The translations under genes were made by a program, and so were the position numbers. Below are positions 1 through 8,553 of a DNA stretch of 64,000 nucleotides, piece after piece. This DNA comes from Alteromonas oceanisediminis (GTDB lineage: Bacteria > Pseudomonadota > Gammaproteobacteria > Enterobacterales > Alteromonadaceae): contig NZ_JAHCTA010000007.1 in NCBI RefSeq assembly GCF_018474025.1, positions 62,001 to 126,000 on the forward strand, in the 5' to 3' direction. Position 1 is the stretch's first letter. Each line of letters starts with the position of its first letter. The notes under the pieces were generated by a model, which did not search any database, was not told where the DNA came from, and saw nothing but the letters and a program-made list of their open reading frames with translations.

Positions 1-87
1 CGTCTGGATTTTTGTATTACCGGCGAAACACAGGAAGAAGCTCAGCAGTATTGCCAGTATCAAGCGACGTTGCAATGCAAAAAGTGA
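1..87 (+). CDS. C-terminal end of a gene cut by the window edge
   Basis: Frame 1 is open from the first base and stops with TGA at 85-87, leaving 28 residues that end in QATLQCKK and contain three cysteines. No function can be assigned from so short a tail. The next gene on the same strand starts 72 bp downstream, so the two may or may not share a transcript. Confidence 0.4.
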   Translation, partial: RLDFCITGETQEEAQQYCQYQATLQCKK

Positions 88-159
88 ACACCGGGTGGCG
101 GGTTCTTTGCACAGTTCAATTAATACGTATCGATGTAAACCAACAGCATTTGCCGCATT

Positions 160-1776
160 ATGACAACGCTAATCACCGCAGGCATTGAAATTAATACGGA
201 GCAGCGCAGCGTAACATACCAGCAAGCGCTGCTACCGATCAAAGGATTGACGTTTGAGATGCTGTTGGCACTTGTTGAAGCTGACAATGATGTGGTGTCA
301 CTCACCACATTGTCTCATCGGGTCTGGAAGGGCAAAGTGGTGAGCGACGACACGATCGCTCAACGTATTTCTTTACTCAGAAAAGCCCTCCCTGAGCATG
401 CCAGTAGCGAAATTGAATCAGTTCGAAGTGAAGGTTATCGCTGGTTAGCAAAAGTTGAACACGCCAACGAGAGTCGGCCGATTCAGCGTAAAATGCTATG
501 GGTCAGTGTTTGTGCCGCTATCGTCGTTATTATTGCATTAACACTCGTCTGGCTAAGCAAACGACAACCCGACAGTGCACTGATGGTTTTAGATCCCAGT
601 GGCACGCCGGGGCACGGTATCGGCGCTGACGTATTTACGCGTGTGAAGCTTGCTCGCGCTAAGCAATATGCCAGCGCACTTACCCCAGAAAGTAATGTGA
701 TTGCAGTCCAGATGTACCGCGAACTGCTGCGCGATGCGCCAAACAATGTTACCTACAAGCAGGGCCTAGCCCAGACCTTACTCGACGGCGATTTGATATT
801 TCGAGCTAACGCGGCGGCGCTTGCTGAAGCAAACGACATCAGTACGGAGTTGCTGCAGCAAAACCCTCAGCAGCCTGAATTTTTGTGGTTAAGGGGCCGC
901 TTCTACGAAGCTAACGAAATGATGCAGGAAGCACTGGAGCATTATGAATTAGCCAGAGTCAGCGCGCCCAGTGATGAACAAATCGCATTGAGTTTAGCGC
1001 ACCTGTACACTGAAAAAGGTGACTTGTTTGAAGCCCTTGCGCTCAGTACGCAAACGCCTATTCGACAGCAAAGCCGTCAGCTCAATCAAATTGCCAGATT
1101 ACTCTATCTCACGGGGCAGATGACACAAGCTCACAATTGGTTTATGGCTGCACAACAAATTGCCCCTGACAATGCCATAGCCAATTTCGCACTCGCTAAA
1201 TTTTTAATGGTCAGTGATAAACCGGAGCATGCACTGGAAGTCCTTTCTGATTTTCACCGCAACGCCACCGGAACCGCAGAAACGTATTTACTCGAATTTT
1301 TGCTCAGTCTGGAACGCGGCGATCACGACAAAGCAAAATTTGCACTCAATAAGGCTGAATCTGTCGACCCGAATGACTTTTCTGTGGTTGCGTGGCGAGA
1401 GTGGTACCTTCAACAGCAAAACTCATCAAGACCGACAACGGCGAAGTCGACAACGGATCGCAATACCGACTGGCCAAGCCAAATGATTGCCAATGCCGTC
1501 ATTGCCATGGCGCACGGCGATGACGATGCGGCGTTACTGATGTTACTTCGTGCTACTCGTTTAGGTTACCTAGACTACCGCTTTATCCAGCGGGTAGCGG
1601 CGTTTGAACGATTGCACGGGACTGCCCTATTTGAAGAAATCATCATGATGATGCGAGACACACAGACCGAAGAGCGGCGCCGTAGTGAGTCACTAGAGAT
1701 CCCCAATTGGGTCAGTGACCAACTGACTTATGAGGTTGTGACTACCGTCAAACTGTCTCATCAAGGTGCACGATAG
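160..1776 (+). CDS. ToxR/CadC-like membrane transcriptional regulator with TPR periplasmic part
   Basis: Residues about 8-97 read as an OmpR/PhoB-type winged helix, with the recognition-helix pattern DDTIAQRISLLRKAL and the closing hairpin VRSEGYRWL. A single hydrophobic segment at about 111-132 follows, then about 400 residues of helical TPR-like repeats (for example FLWLRGRFYEANEMMQEALEH). This is the one-component membrane-bound regulator layout of CadC/ToxR: cytoplasmic DNA-binding domain, one membrane span, periplasmic sensing domain. The TPRs suggest protein or peptide binding, but the signal and target genes cannot be told from the sequence. ATG at 160 is the only start that keeps the whole wing domain. 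Confidence 0.85.
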   Translation: MTTLITAGIEINTEQRSVTYQQALLPIKGLTFEMLLALVEADNDVVSLTTLSHRVWKGKVVSDDTIAQRISLLRKALPEHASSEIESVRSEGYRWLAKVEHANESRPIQRKMLWVSVCAAIVVIIALTLVWLSKRQPDSALMVLDPSGTPGHGIGADVFTRVKLARAKQYASALTPESNVIAVQMYRELLRDAPNNVTYKQGLAQTLLDGDLIFRANAAALAEANDISTELLQQNPQQPEFLWLRGRFYEANEMMQEALEHYELARVSAPSDEQIALSLAHLYTEKGDLFEALALSTQTPIRQQSRQLNQIARLLYLTGQMTQAHNWFMAAQQIAPDNAIANFALAKFLMVSDKPEHALEVLSDFHRNATGTAETYLLEFLLSLERGDHDKAKFALNKAESVDPNDFSVVAWREWYLQQQNSSRPTTAKSTTDRNTDWPSQMIANAVIAMAHGDDDAALLMLLRATRLGYLDYRFIQRVAAFERLHGTALFEEIIMMMRDTQTEERRRSESLEIPNWVSDQLTYEVVTTVKLSHQGAR

Positions 1777-1809
1777 AGCGGGTTACACAGCCTTTTTATG
1801 CTTGAATAT

Positions 1810-2580
1810 CTACAAAAAATCTTGTTCGTCGGCGTAAACAATACGCACATTGTCACAATGACTGAAAGCGTTCCAAACGGCTTCTAGAGACAACGTGTCA
1901 CCTACCGAAGCTACGGGTTGCTCACACCTCTCTGCCAGAACGATAGCATCAAACGATGGCTTGATATGAATACGGTGAACAAACATATCAGTGTGCTTTT
2001 GTGTATTCGTCAAACTTTCTGAAAGCGGGTTGAGTGTTGTGTGATACCAAGCCGTATTTTGGCTGGCTTCATCAACAGGCGCATCCGCTGCCTCGCCGGC
2101 AGCGTGGACACGCAATGGCTCTACCAGTAAGGGCTCAGCGTAAGCCACTGCAACTGAGTCTTGAGCCTTTAACCGCCAAAGCTCGCCACCTCGCTCAAAA
2201 TGCCCTTTGAAAAACTGCGTTTGGAGTGAAAGCACTTCACGGGAAACCAGACGATTCAAGTCGAACTGCTCAGGAAGTAATGTCAATACGGCTTGCCCAT
2301 CGCTCCTTTTGTTTTTATCAAGGTACTGCGTGAGACTTAACTCTGTTTCGTCATCATCGAACGTCAGTCGGTAAATAATCTGATAATCATGCGGTGCGTG
2401 ATATAGCGGTAAGTGGCTCGCATAAAGGCTATAGCCATCGGTAAACACAACCATCCCGTGATAACCAACGCGAGAGTGAGCCTGATGCTCAACAGATTGC
2501 GGACTCGCGCTGACCCATTGAGAACACAGACAGGTCAAAAGAACAGTCGACTTGAGAAACTGATAAAACGGGGCAGGCAT
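1810..2580 (-). CDS. Exported protein of unknown function
   Basis: A 256-residue protein with a clear N-terminal signal sequence (hydrophobic stretch FLKSTVLLTCLCSQWVSA, predicted cleavage after VSASP). I do not recognise the family. The mature part is mixed alpha/beta without obvious catalytic motifs or membrane spans, and ends in NVRIVYADEQDFL. It converges on the ToxR-like regulator gene, whose stop lies 33 bp away. It is probably periplasmic. Its GC content and codon use look like those of its neighbours. Confidence 0.6.
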   Translation of the reverse strand: MPAPFYQFLKSTVLLTCLCSQWVSASPQSVEHQAHSRVGYHGMVVFTDGYSLYASHLPLYHAPHDYQIIYRLTFDDDETELSLTQYLDKNKRSDGQAVLTLLPEQFDLNRLVSREVLSLQTQFFKGHFERGGELWRLKAQDSVAVAYAEPLLVEPLRVHAAGEAADAPVDEASQNTAWYHTTLNPLSESLTNTQKHTDMFVHRIHIKPSFDAIVLAERCEQPVASVGDTLSLEAVWNAFSHCDNVRIVYADEQDFL

Positions 2581-2755
2581 CGCCGGGCAACCTTAGCGTT
2601 CAATCTACAATTCCCGTGATCATACACTAACTGGTAAGGCTGGGGAGAGATTTACATATTATTTAAGGCATAACCTTCAGATAGAGCAATAGTAAACTCA
2701 CGTGACGTACGTATGCAAAATATGGCTGTGTACCACCAAACTACTGCTATGTGGA

Positions 2756-3229
2756 TCAGCGCGGTATTTTGACACTAGTCGCGATTAATTCGTACACGAC
2801 TCCACTGGCAAGCTTGTTTGAGGGCTGTTGGAGATCTGCGTTGAAATGCGCAGCCTGTGCGTCGCTAAGGTTTTTTTCAATCAACTGCGCATTTAGCCAA
2901 ACACGTTTACCGTGACTGTCGGTAGGGATAAAGAAAGCATAGTTTTTAAACGCAACGCGAACAGTGTGCTCGCCCTGCTGCGCGATGAAAAAGCAGCCCT
3001 TTTTTTGACAGACTTTTGTTACCGGTGTTTCAACCGTCAGCGGTTGTTGTTCGTATGCCTTTGGGTTGTTCAACAAATCGGCTAGATCGACCTGCGGTAA
3101 CTGCGCATCAAAAGGCGCTCCGAAGGTTTCGCTGTCCGCATCAGTCGCGGTAGGCTCCGACAATCGAATCGGGTTTCCGGCCTGAGCAACTGAGCAAACT
3201 AAGCAAGCGATAACGAGCAGTGTTTTCAT
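2756..3229 (-). CDS. DUF4920-family exported protein
   Basis: 157 residues. ATG at 3229 is preferred over the longer reading from 3289 because it follows an AGGAAGAG ribosome site and directly begins a signal peptide (MKTLLVIACLVCSVAQA). The mature part matches the DUF4920 pattern: FGAPF near the start, a two-Cys stretch CQKKGCFFI, then FKNYAFFIPTDSHGKRVWLNAQL. Members are small periplasmic or outer-membrane-associated proteins of unproven role; the paired Cys could bind metal or form a disulfide (inference). The gene lies 86 bp upstream of the DUF4174 gene stop on the same strand, so the two could be one transcript. Confidence 0.65.
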   Translation of the reverse strand: MKTLLVIACLVCSVAQAGNPIRLSEPTATDADSETFGAPFDAQLPQVDLADLLNNPKAYEQQPLTVETPVTKVCQKKGCFFIAQQGEHTVRVAFKNYAFFIPTDSHGKRVWLNAQLIEKNLSDAQAAHFNADLQQPSNKLASGVVYELIATSVKIPR

Positions 3230-3315
3230 GGCGAACTCTTCCTTCGCTGAGATAGTATTGAGAGGTATGTATACGCTGCTAATGTGCACTGATTGAGGTG
3301 ATTTGTCTATTCAAC

Positions 3316-3741
3316 CTATCCGCCTTCTGCCGCACGCAATTCAGCTTGTCGCATTGGCATCTGATCGATATCAGCAAATACACGGGTTAAGGACAAGGAT
3401 GGATAGGCCTTTTTGATCTCACTGTCGAGGCCAATGAGCACCACATTCCCACGCGTTATCAGCTGCGCGATGTCTGATGTCACCGAGACTGCTCCCATAC
3501 CATTGGGATCCCAGCGGGTAACGCGTTGATTATGGATGAAATAAACGATTATTTTTCTTGCGTGCAAATCGTCCTGCGCCGCCGTCAGTTGGGCGTAGAC
3601 GTGCTTTACCGAATCGGAATTATCCACTTTAATAAGGATAAGCCTATGTACAAAGCGATGTTCCGCCAGTGTGCCAGCGTGCGCACTCATGCCAAAGAGC
3701 ATTAGAATAATTATCAGCAATGCTAGTGCGTTTTTGAACAT
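3316..3741 (-). CDS. DUF4174-family exported protein
   Basis: 141 residues from ATG 3741, which opens a signal peptide (MFKNALALLIIILMLFGMSAHA). A longer reading from 3795 adds 18 hydrophobic residues and has no better ribosome site. The mature part begins HRFVHRLILIKVD and ends DIDQMPMRQAEL, the hallmark 'IDxMPMRxxE' ending of DUF4174, a thioredoxin-fold-like family of unknown function. No CxxC is present. The next gene downstream on this strand encodes another small exported protein (DUF4920). Confidence 0.65.
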   Translation of the reverse strand: MFKNALALLIIILMLFGMSAHAGTLAEHRFVHRLILIKVDNSDSVKHVYAQLTAAQDDLHARKIIVYFIHNQRVTRWDPNGMGAVSVTSDIAQLITRGNVVLIGLDSEIKKAYPSLSLTRVFADIDQMPMRQAELRAAEGG

Positions 3742-4130
3742 ACCTGAGGTTACTTCCGTAGTGGTTATCAACAAGATCATTAACATCAACAACATGTCTA
3801 GAATCGACGATGCATTGAAGCAACGCAGCCAAACCTACTTAAAATTCTACATCGTGTTGTTTGCGCTGTTGCTCTAAATTCAGACACAAGTACACTTAAT
3901 AATGATGCGATGAGTTTCTTCATATTTCCTATTAGTGGAATCGCCTATTAGTTGTACCATCCAGAGTAGCATACCTATTTGTCTTTAAATGTTTCAACGC
4001 CCGCTGTTCGCTCAAAGCTTTAATACAGCAAGTGGAAACAAGCGTCTGCAACACGTTGTGAGATCATTCCATGTATTCGCTTTATATTTCCCTTACTTGT
4101 TTTACGAACACCTAAGTGTATGACTTAGCC
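3742..4130. other. AT-rich non-coding stretch upstream of the cassette-like gene
   Basis: About 390 bp without a convincing gene on either strand. It contains a short perfect inverted repeat CTAAGT-gtatg-ACTTAG at 4112-4128, directly before the attC-like site. No promoter or integrase gene could be recognised. It may be the remains of further cassettes, but no second complete attC could be delineated. Confidence 0.4.
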
Positions 4131-4199
4131 GCCTAAAGCTGTATTATGCGAATATTGATTTATATGCGAATTTTAGTCCGCATCATTTAATAGTTAGGC
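4131..4199 (+). repeat. attC-like integron recombination site
   Basis: 69 bp bounded by GCCTAAA (4131-4137) and GTTAGGC (4193-4199), which fit the R'' (RYYYAAC, one mismatch) and R' (GTTRRRY) boxes of attC sites. Inside them ATGCG (4146-4150) pairs with CGCAT (4179-4183), resembling the L'' and L' boxes, with arms offset by one base as in real attC hairpins. The GNAT start codon lies 3 bp after the right-hand box, the usual position of a cassette gene. The length is within the normal attC range. No integrase gene is in the window. Confidence 0.55.
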
Positions 4200-4202
4200 G
4201 CT

Positions 4203-4715
4203 ATGTTTAGCGATACAGTAATTTTTCAGACTAAAAGGCTTAGATGTAGGTTGTGGGTTCGAGAGGATTTAGAGGTCATCTACTCAGTCTACTCAGACAA
4301 ACAGGGCGCCCGTTGGGTTGGAGACGGGCAACCTATCAGTCGAGAAGATGCCATTCGCTGGCTAGATGTCACTTTTAAAAACTACTCGGGTCGTGGTTAT
4401 GGCATGAGTACCGTCATAGAGAAAGCAACGGGAACCATAGTTGGCTTTTGTGGCCTTGTTCATCCTAATGGTCAACAGCATGCTGAGATAAAATACTCCT
4501 TCAAAAAGACACATTGGGGATTGGGATACGCTAGCGAAATAGTCCCTGGAATGATCTCTTATGGAAATACTGTTCATGGTCTTGGCAAAATCATTGCAAC
4601 TGTTGCGGACGAAAACATAGCATCTCAACGTGTTTTACAAAAATCGCATATGTCCCTCTCCGACGAGTATGAGGAGAACGGACAAAAAATATTAGTATAC
4701 GAGTGGGACGCCTAA
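4203..4715 (+). CDS. GNAT-family N-acetyltransferase in a gene-cassette setting
   Basis: 170 residues of the RimJ/RimL-like acetyltransferase type: N-terminal TKRLRCRLWVREDLEVIYSV, central strand GTIVGFCGLVHP, then EIKYSFKKTHWGLGYASEIV corresponding to the acetyl-CoA binding region, and the closing NIASQRVLQKSHM that is typical of the family. The acyl acceptor (protein N-terminus, antibiotic or metabolite) cannot be predicted. The stop codon TAA lies inside GCCTAAC (4710-4716), and an attC-like site ends 3 bp before the start, so the gene sits exactly as an integron cassette would. Its base composition is AT-richer than nearby core genes, supporting horizontal origin. Confidence 0.8.
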   Translation: MFSDTVIFQTKRLRCRLWVREDLEVIYSVYSDKQGARWVGDGQPISREDAIRWLDVTFKNYSGRGYGMSTVIEKATGTIVGFCGLVHPNGQQHAEIKYSFKKTHWGLGYASEIVPGMISYGNTVHGLGKIIATVADENIASQRVLQKSHMSLSDEYEENGQKILVYEWDA

Positions 4716-4750
4716 CATGCGATTGAAGCCACTGCCTTCTGTCGTTAGCA
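4710..4750 (+). repeat. Possible degenerate or truncated attC after the GNAT gene
   Basis: GCCTAAC at 4710-4716 overlaps the GNAT stop codon, as expected for the left end of a cassette's own attC. ATGCG follows at once. The right end is unclear: GTTAGCA (4744-4750) and GTTAATT (4764-4770) are imperfect candidates. The site may have decayed or been cut by the adjoining IS30-type element. Confidence 0.3.
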
Positions 4751-4843
4751 CGAAATACCTGCCGTTAATTTGTAATTTACAGTCTGACCCTCAGCGACTC
4801 CGCATCTTAACCAGTTTTTGACCGTCCACTTATTGTTGTGAGA

Positions 4844-5416
4844 TCAATCGATGGATGCAACACACTGGTTAAATCTCTGTGCTGGTGTTTCATAGTCTAG
4901 CGTCTTTCTAGGCCGTTCGTTAAGTTGTCTGGAAACGCTGCTAAGCTTCTGTTGACTGTGCACTGATAAATCAGTGCTTTTGGGGAAATACTGTCTTAAC
5001 AGCCTATTCGTATTTTCATTTGAGCCGCGCTGCCAAGGAGAATGTGGATCGCACAGGTATACTTTGATATCGGTCGCCAGCGTGAATTGCTTGTGGTCTT
5101 TTATTTCTCTTCCTCTATCCCACGTAAGTGATTTGTATAGTTCACTAGGCAGCTTTTGGGCTTGCTTAATCAATGCGGCAATGACAGTAGATGATTTACT
5201 ATCTGTAACTTTAGCGAGCATTACATAACGAGAGTGGCGTTCAACGAGGGTTGCGATATAGCTATTCTTTGAACCACATATAAGGTCGCCTTCCCAATGC
5301 CCGGGAACAGCTCTATCTTCAACGGATGCTGGGCGCTCACTGATTGATAAGCCATCTGGTATCTGCCCTAAGCCTCGACATACAGTATCACCAGAGGCTC
5401 GTGCAAACACCAGCAC
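4844..5416 (-). pseudogene. IS30-family transposase remnant (catalytic half only)
   Basis: 190 residues that keep the IS30 integrase core: ISERPASVEDRAVPGHWEGDLI with the first Asp at residue 44, TWDRG with the second at 100, and GSNENTNRLLRQYFPK with the Glu at 134. The full DDE triad is therefore present, but the N-terminal helix-turn-helix half of a normal transposase (about 320-390 residues) is missing. The IS similarity starts near residue 15 (GLGQIPDG). The first residues fall in the junction with the oppositely oriented dsbD-like gene. The element is thus an inactive 3' fragment, and its insertion or a later deletion appears to have removed the 5' end of that neighbour. Confidence 0.85.
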
Positions 5417-5438
5417 GGCCAGTGCTCCTCATATTAAC

Positions 5439-7421
5439 GTGTCTTTGGTAAGCGAGGATCAGCATTGGGTTGCCGGGTCCAATGCGTGGATCGGCATCCG
5501 ATTGATGCCTGAGGCTGGTTGGCACACCTATTGGCGAAACCCTGGAGACTCTGGCGAAGCCCCGCGAGTATCCTTGTCATCCGATGCCCCACTCTCTTTT
5601 GGGGATATCCAATGGCCAGTACCTCAGGCCATTCCAGTTGCACATTTAGTCAATTATGGTTACGAAGGGGAGAATTTGTTGATGATCCCCGTTGATGTTC
5701 CGGCCACGTTATCCACGGATGAAGTGAGCGTCTCAGCCGAGCTTTCATGGTTGGTGTGTAAGGAAGATTGCATACCGGGTAATGCGACACTCCAATTAAC
5801 ACTACCGGTTGCCGCGTCCTCCAGCGCGTCAGCTGCGGCCCTTCTGTTTGAAAAAGCGCGACAACAGCTACCTGACGATAAGTGGCTCAGTGGTCAACTG
5901 GAAATTAATGAAGCATCGGTGGCTGTCGAAATCGCGCTACCTGCAGAAATGACGTCCACAACGTCCTCGCAGTGGACGCTGTTTCCCTTTCCAAGCAATT
6001 TGATCCAACACGCCAACCCACAGTATTTCACTGTCGACGAAGGTGTTTTGCGAAGTGTAATTGATAAATCGCCTTATTGGGCTGGCGACGTTGAATCAAT
6101 TAACTGGCTGCTGTCTGATGGTCGTCAGGGTTTTTATGTGTCTACAGCATTGGCCGGGCAAGCACACAGCGGCGATGCTAAAGCCAGTGCGCTAGCGCTA
6201 TGGGATATCCTCGGGTTAGCAGGCATGGCGCTATTGGGTGGTATCATCCTGAATTTGATGCCCTGTGTGCTACCCGTTTTGTCTATCAAAGCACTGGGGC
6301 TGCAACAAACACAAGAATCCAAGGCAGTCAAACTGGGTTTCATTAAACTGGGTTACCCATTGGGCGTGCTGGTTAGCTTTAACGCCCTCGCAGTGACGAT
6401 GTTAGCCTTACAAGCGAGCGGAGAGAAACTTGGCTGGGGCTTTCAGATGCAGGAACCGTCGATTGTCATTTTGCTGAGCTTCTTATTTACATTTATCGCT
6501 CTGGTGTTATTTGACGCGCTACAGGTTGGAACGCGGTTGGCCGGCATCGGTAGTCACCTGATCGCGGGGCAAGGCTTCGGGGCGCAGTTTTTCACTGGTG
6601 TATTGGCTGTTATTGTTGCGTCTCCATGCACTGCCCCTTTTATGGCTGCGGCAATTGGCGTTGCACTGGTGAGTGAACCTGCGATTGTTCTCGTGGTATT
6701 TAACGCGCTCGCCATCGGATTCGCCTTACCATTAACATTACTGGTTTTTTCGCAACGTCTCAGTCAGTTCCTGCCTAAACCCGGCAACTGGATGGTCACA
6801 TTTAAGCATATGTTAGCTTTCCCCATGCTTGCCACCGTGGCGTGGCTATGCTGGGTTTACGCGGGGCAAACCAGTCATCAAGCGCAATTTGGATTGTTGC
6901 TGGCGCTGATCACCTTTAGTTTCAGCGTGTGGCTATCTGGCCGATTACATCGAGCTGTACCAAAATGGATTTGCGCGAGCGTAGCCCTGGCGTGCCTCGT
7001 TCTGCCTATGTACCTCACCGCGCAACTGCCCGACGCCAACCAACCCGCGCGTAGCATCACTGACAACGCCGTGCCCTTTTCCAAACAGGCATTGTCCTCA
7101 CTGATCAAACAAGAACAGATTGTGCTGGTAAACATGACCGCGGACTGGTGTATTACTTGCAAAGTTAACGAGCAGGTTGCGTTCGCAGATGCGGACGTAC
7201 GAGCAGCGCTTAGCGCAGAGAATGTACACTACATGGTCGGCGACTGGACTAACAAGAACGACTCAATATTGGCTTACTTAAATGACTACCAACGATCGGG
7301 CGTACCGCTTTACGTCGTGTACAGTGGTACACAGTCTAAACAGGTTTTACCGCAGATATTAACGCCGTCAATCGTGATTGACGCCATCAATCAAGCAACT
7401 GAGGAAATACCCCATGAATAA
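5439..7421 (+). CDS. DsbD/ScsB-type thiol:disulfide reductase, 5'-truncated by IS30 remnant
   Basis: This family carries electrons from cytoplasmic thioredoxin across the inner membrane to periplasmic thiol proteins. Three parts are visible: an N-terminal beta domain (GWHTYWRNPGDSGEAP, WLVCKEDCIPG, residues 1-220), a membrane core with the paired motifs MPCVLPVL (about 272) and ASPCTAPFM (about 393), and a C-terminal thioredoxin-like domain with ADWCITC (about 568). The only in-frame start is GTG 5439, already inside the mature N-terminal domain (expected upstream residues PHINV are present in frame but not initiated). The signal peptide region is replaced by IS30 sequence, so the protein would lack export of its first domain. 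It may be a pseudogene. The downstream thioredoxin-like gene overlaps its stop. Confidence 0.8.
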   Translation: MSLVSEDQHWVAGSNAWIGIRLMPEAGWHTYWRNPGDSGEAPRVSLSSDAPLSFGDIQWPVPQAIPVAHLVNYGYEGENLLMIPVDVPATLSTDEVSVSAELSWLVCKEDCIPGNATLQLTLPVAASSSASAAALLFEKARQQLPDDKWLSGQLEINEASVAVEIALPAEMTSTTSSQWTLFPFPSNLIQHANPQYFTVDEGVLRSVIDKSPYWAGDVESINWLLSDGRQGFYVSTALAGQAHSGDAKASALALWDILGLAGMALLGGIILNLMPCVLPVLSIKALGLQQTQESKAVKLGFIKLGYPLGVLVSFNALAVTMLALQASGEKLGWGFQMQEPSIVILLSFLFTFIALVLFDALQVGTRLAGIGSHLIAGQGFGAQFFTGVLAVIVASPCTAPFMAAAIGVALVSEPAIVLVVFNALAIGFALPLTLLVFSQRLSQFLPKPGNWMVTFKHMLAFPMLATVAWLCWVYAGQTSHQAQFGLLLALITFSFSVWLSGRLHRAVPKWICASVALACLVLPMYLTAQLPDANQPARSITDNAVPFSKQALSSLIKQEQIVLVNMTADWCITCKVNEQVAFADADVRAALSAENVHYMVGDWTNKNDSILAYLNDYQRSGVPLYVVYSGTQSKQVLPQILTPSIVIDAINQATEEIPHE

Positions 7422-8019
7422 ATATGTGCTCGGCTTTTTTGCCTTTATCGCTCTCTCATTTAATGCGTTTGCAGCGATTACCATCGATAAACCAGCCCCT
7501 CAATTCACGCTGACGGATAGCCACGGGCAGGAGGTTTCGTTGTCTGACTTCGCAGGCAAATATGTGGTACTAGAGTGGACAAATCATTTGTGCCCCTATG
7601 TGCAGAAGCATTACCAAAGCAGTAACATGCAACAACTGCAAACAAAATATACAGAGCAGGATGTTGTCTGGCTGTCTATTATTTCATCTGCACCCGGTAA
7701 GCAGGGCTACGTGGATGCGGATGAAGCGAATCAGCTCACCAGTGAGCGCAGCGCTGTACCAACCCACGTGCTATTCGACCCAAGCGGTGAAGTTGGCAAA
7801 CAGTACGCGGCAAAAACCACACCGCACATGTACATTATTGACCCACAAGGTAGCTTGAAATACGCCGGTGGTATCGACAGCATCAAATCGGCAGATATCG
7901 CCGATATCGCCAAGGCGGTGAACTACGTGGATACCAGCTTAAGTGCGCTGCTATCAGGCGAAACGGTCGACAAGCCGTTAACGCCTCCTTACGGCTGCTC
8001 TATCAAATACGCGGGTTAA
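7414..8019 (+). CDS. Periplasmic thioredoxin-like (redoxin/AhpC-TSA fold) protein
   Basis: 201 residues. ATG 7414 overlaps the end of the dsbD-like gene by 8 bp and begins a signal peptide (YVLGFFAFIALSFNAFA). The fold is recognisable from APQFTLTDSHGQEVSLSDFAGKYVVLEWTN, followed by the active-site-like HLCPYVQKHY near residue 60, a cis-Pro region (KTTPHMYIIDPQG) and a C-terminal YGCSIKY. The active site has a single Cys rather than CxxC, as in the peroxiredoxin-related 'thioredoxin family protein' group. Translational coupling to the reductase suggests that it was the reductase's periplasmic partner. If the reductase is dead, this protein may be unreduced. Confidence 0.75.
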   Translation: MNKYVLGFFAFIALSFNAFAAITIDKPAPQFTLTDSHGQEVSLSDFAGKYVVLEWTNHLCPYVQKHYQSSNMQQLQTKYTEQDVVWLSIISSAPGKQGYVDADEANQLTSERSAVPTHVLFDPSGEVGKQYAAKTTPHMYIIDPQGSLKYAGGIDSIKSADIADIAKAVNYVDTSLSALLSGETVDKPLTPPYGCSIKYAG

Positions 8020-8031
8020 AGCAAATTGGTT

Positions 8032-8069
8032 AGTCGCTGCAAAGTGCATTTGAGCAGCTTGTAGCGACT
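8032..8069. repeat. Inverted repeat after the redoxin gene
   Basis: AGTCGCT (8032-8038) is perfectly complementary to AGCGACT (8063-8069), with a 24-base loop. There is no T-run on either side, so a terminator role is only possible. Confidence 0.25.
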
Positions 8070-8260
8070 GACTGAGTTACAGCTATCATTTAAGCAAGAT
8101 TAATGCACCGCTTGCAGGCTAGAGCTTGTGGGCTCAAAAAATTTCGAGGATTATCGAATTAGGGTGATGGCTATTGTGGTTGGCATGGTGTTGTCACTAG
8201 GCCAACGTGAATGCTGAAGTCACCGTTTATGGGGTAAACCCACCTAATGGAGTAAGGAAT

Positions 8261-8337
8261 TGGTCGGTGTGAGAGGATTTGAACCTCCGACCCCTGACAC
8301 CCCATGACAGTGCGCTACCAAGCTGCGCCACACACCG
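8261..8337 (-). tRNA. proL: tRNA-Pro (anticodon GGG)
   Basis: 77 nt including an encoded 3' CCA (plus-strand tgg at 8261-8263). The acceptor stem CGGTGTG/CACACCG, D arm GCGC-AGCTTGGTA-GCGC, anticodon loop ATGGGGT with anticodon GGG, and T arm GGAGG-TTCAAAT-CCTCT all fold. The U30-U40 mismatch in the anticodon stem also occurs in the E. coli proL-type tRNA as I recall it, so it is not a defect. It is a lone tRNA gene with no other tRNA in the window. Confidence 0.95.
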
Positions 8338-8553
8338 ACCGAAGCGCGCATTCTACTGATTTTGAACACCTTTGCAAAGAGTAACTGCGGATAATTTAAC
8401 GATGCCGCACATTAATCCCTAATTTGCATAATTTCTGTTCAATAACCGTCTACGCCGTTCTCTCCACAAATTTAGGTGAACTGTTCTGTATCCGCATTGT
8501 ACGCCCATGCACATTTACCATACTCAATACATTGCTTTATACGTGTGCTAAGG

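Noticed and set aside
8032-8069. Inverted repeat as a second attC site
   Set aside because: No GTTRRRY/RYYYAAC boxes in the right places and no cassette gene; only a 7-bp inverted repeat is supported.
8261-8337. U-U mismatch in the tRNA-Pro anticodon stem as a sign of a decayed tRNA
   Set aside because: The same mismatch is known in the E. coli proL-type tRNA, and all other stems and the CCA end are intact.
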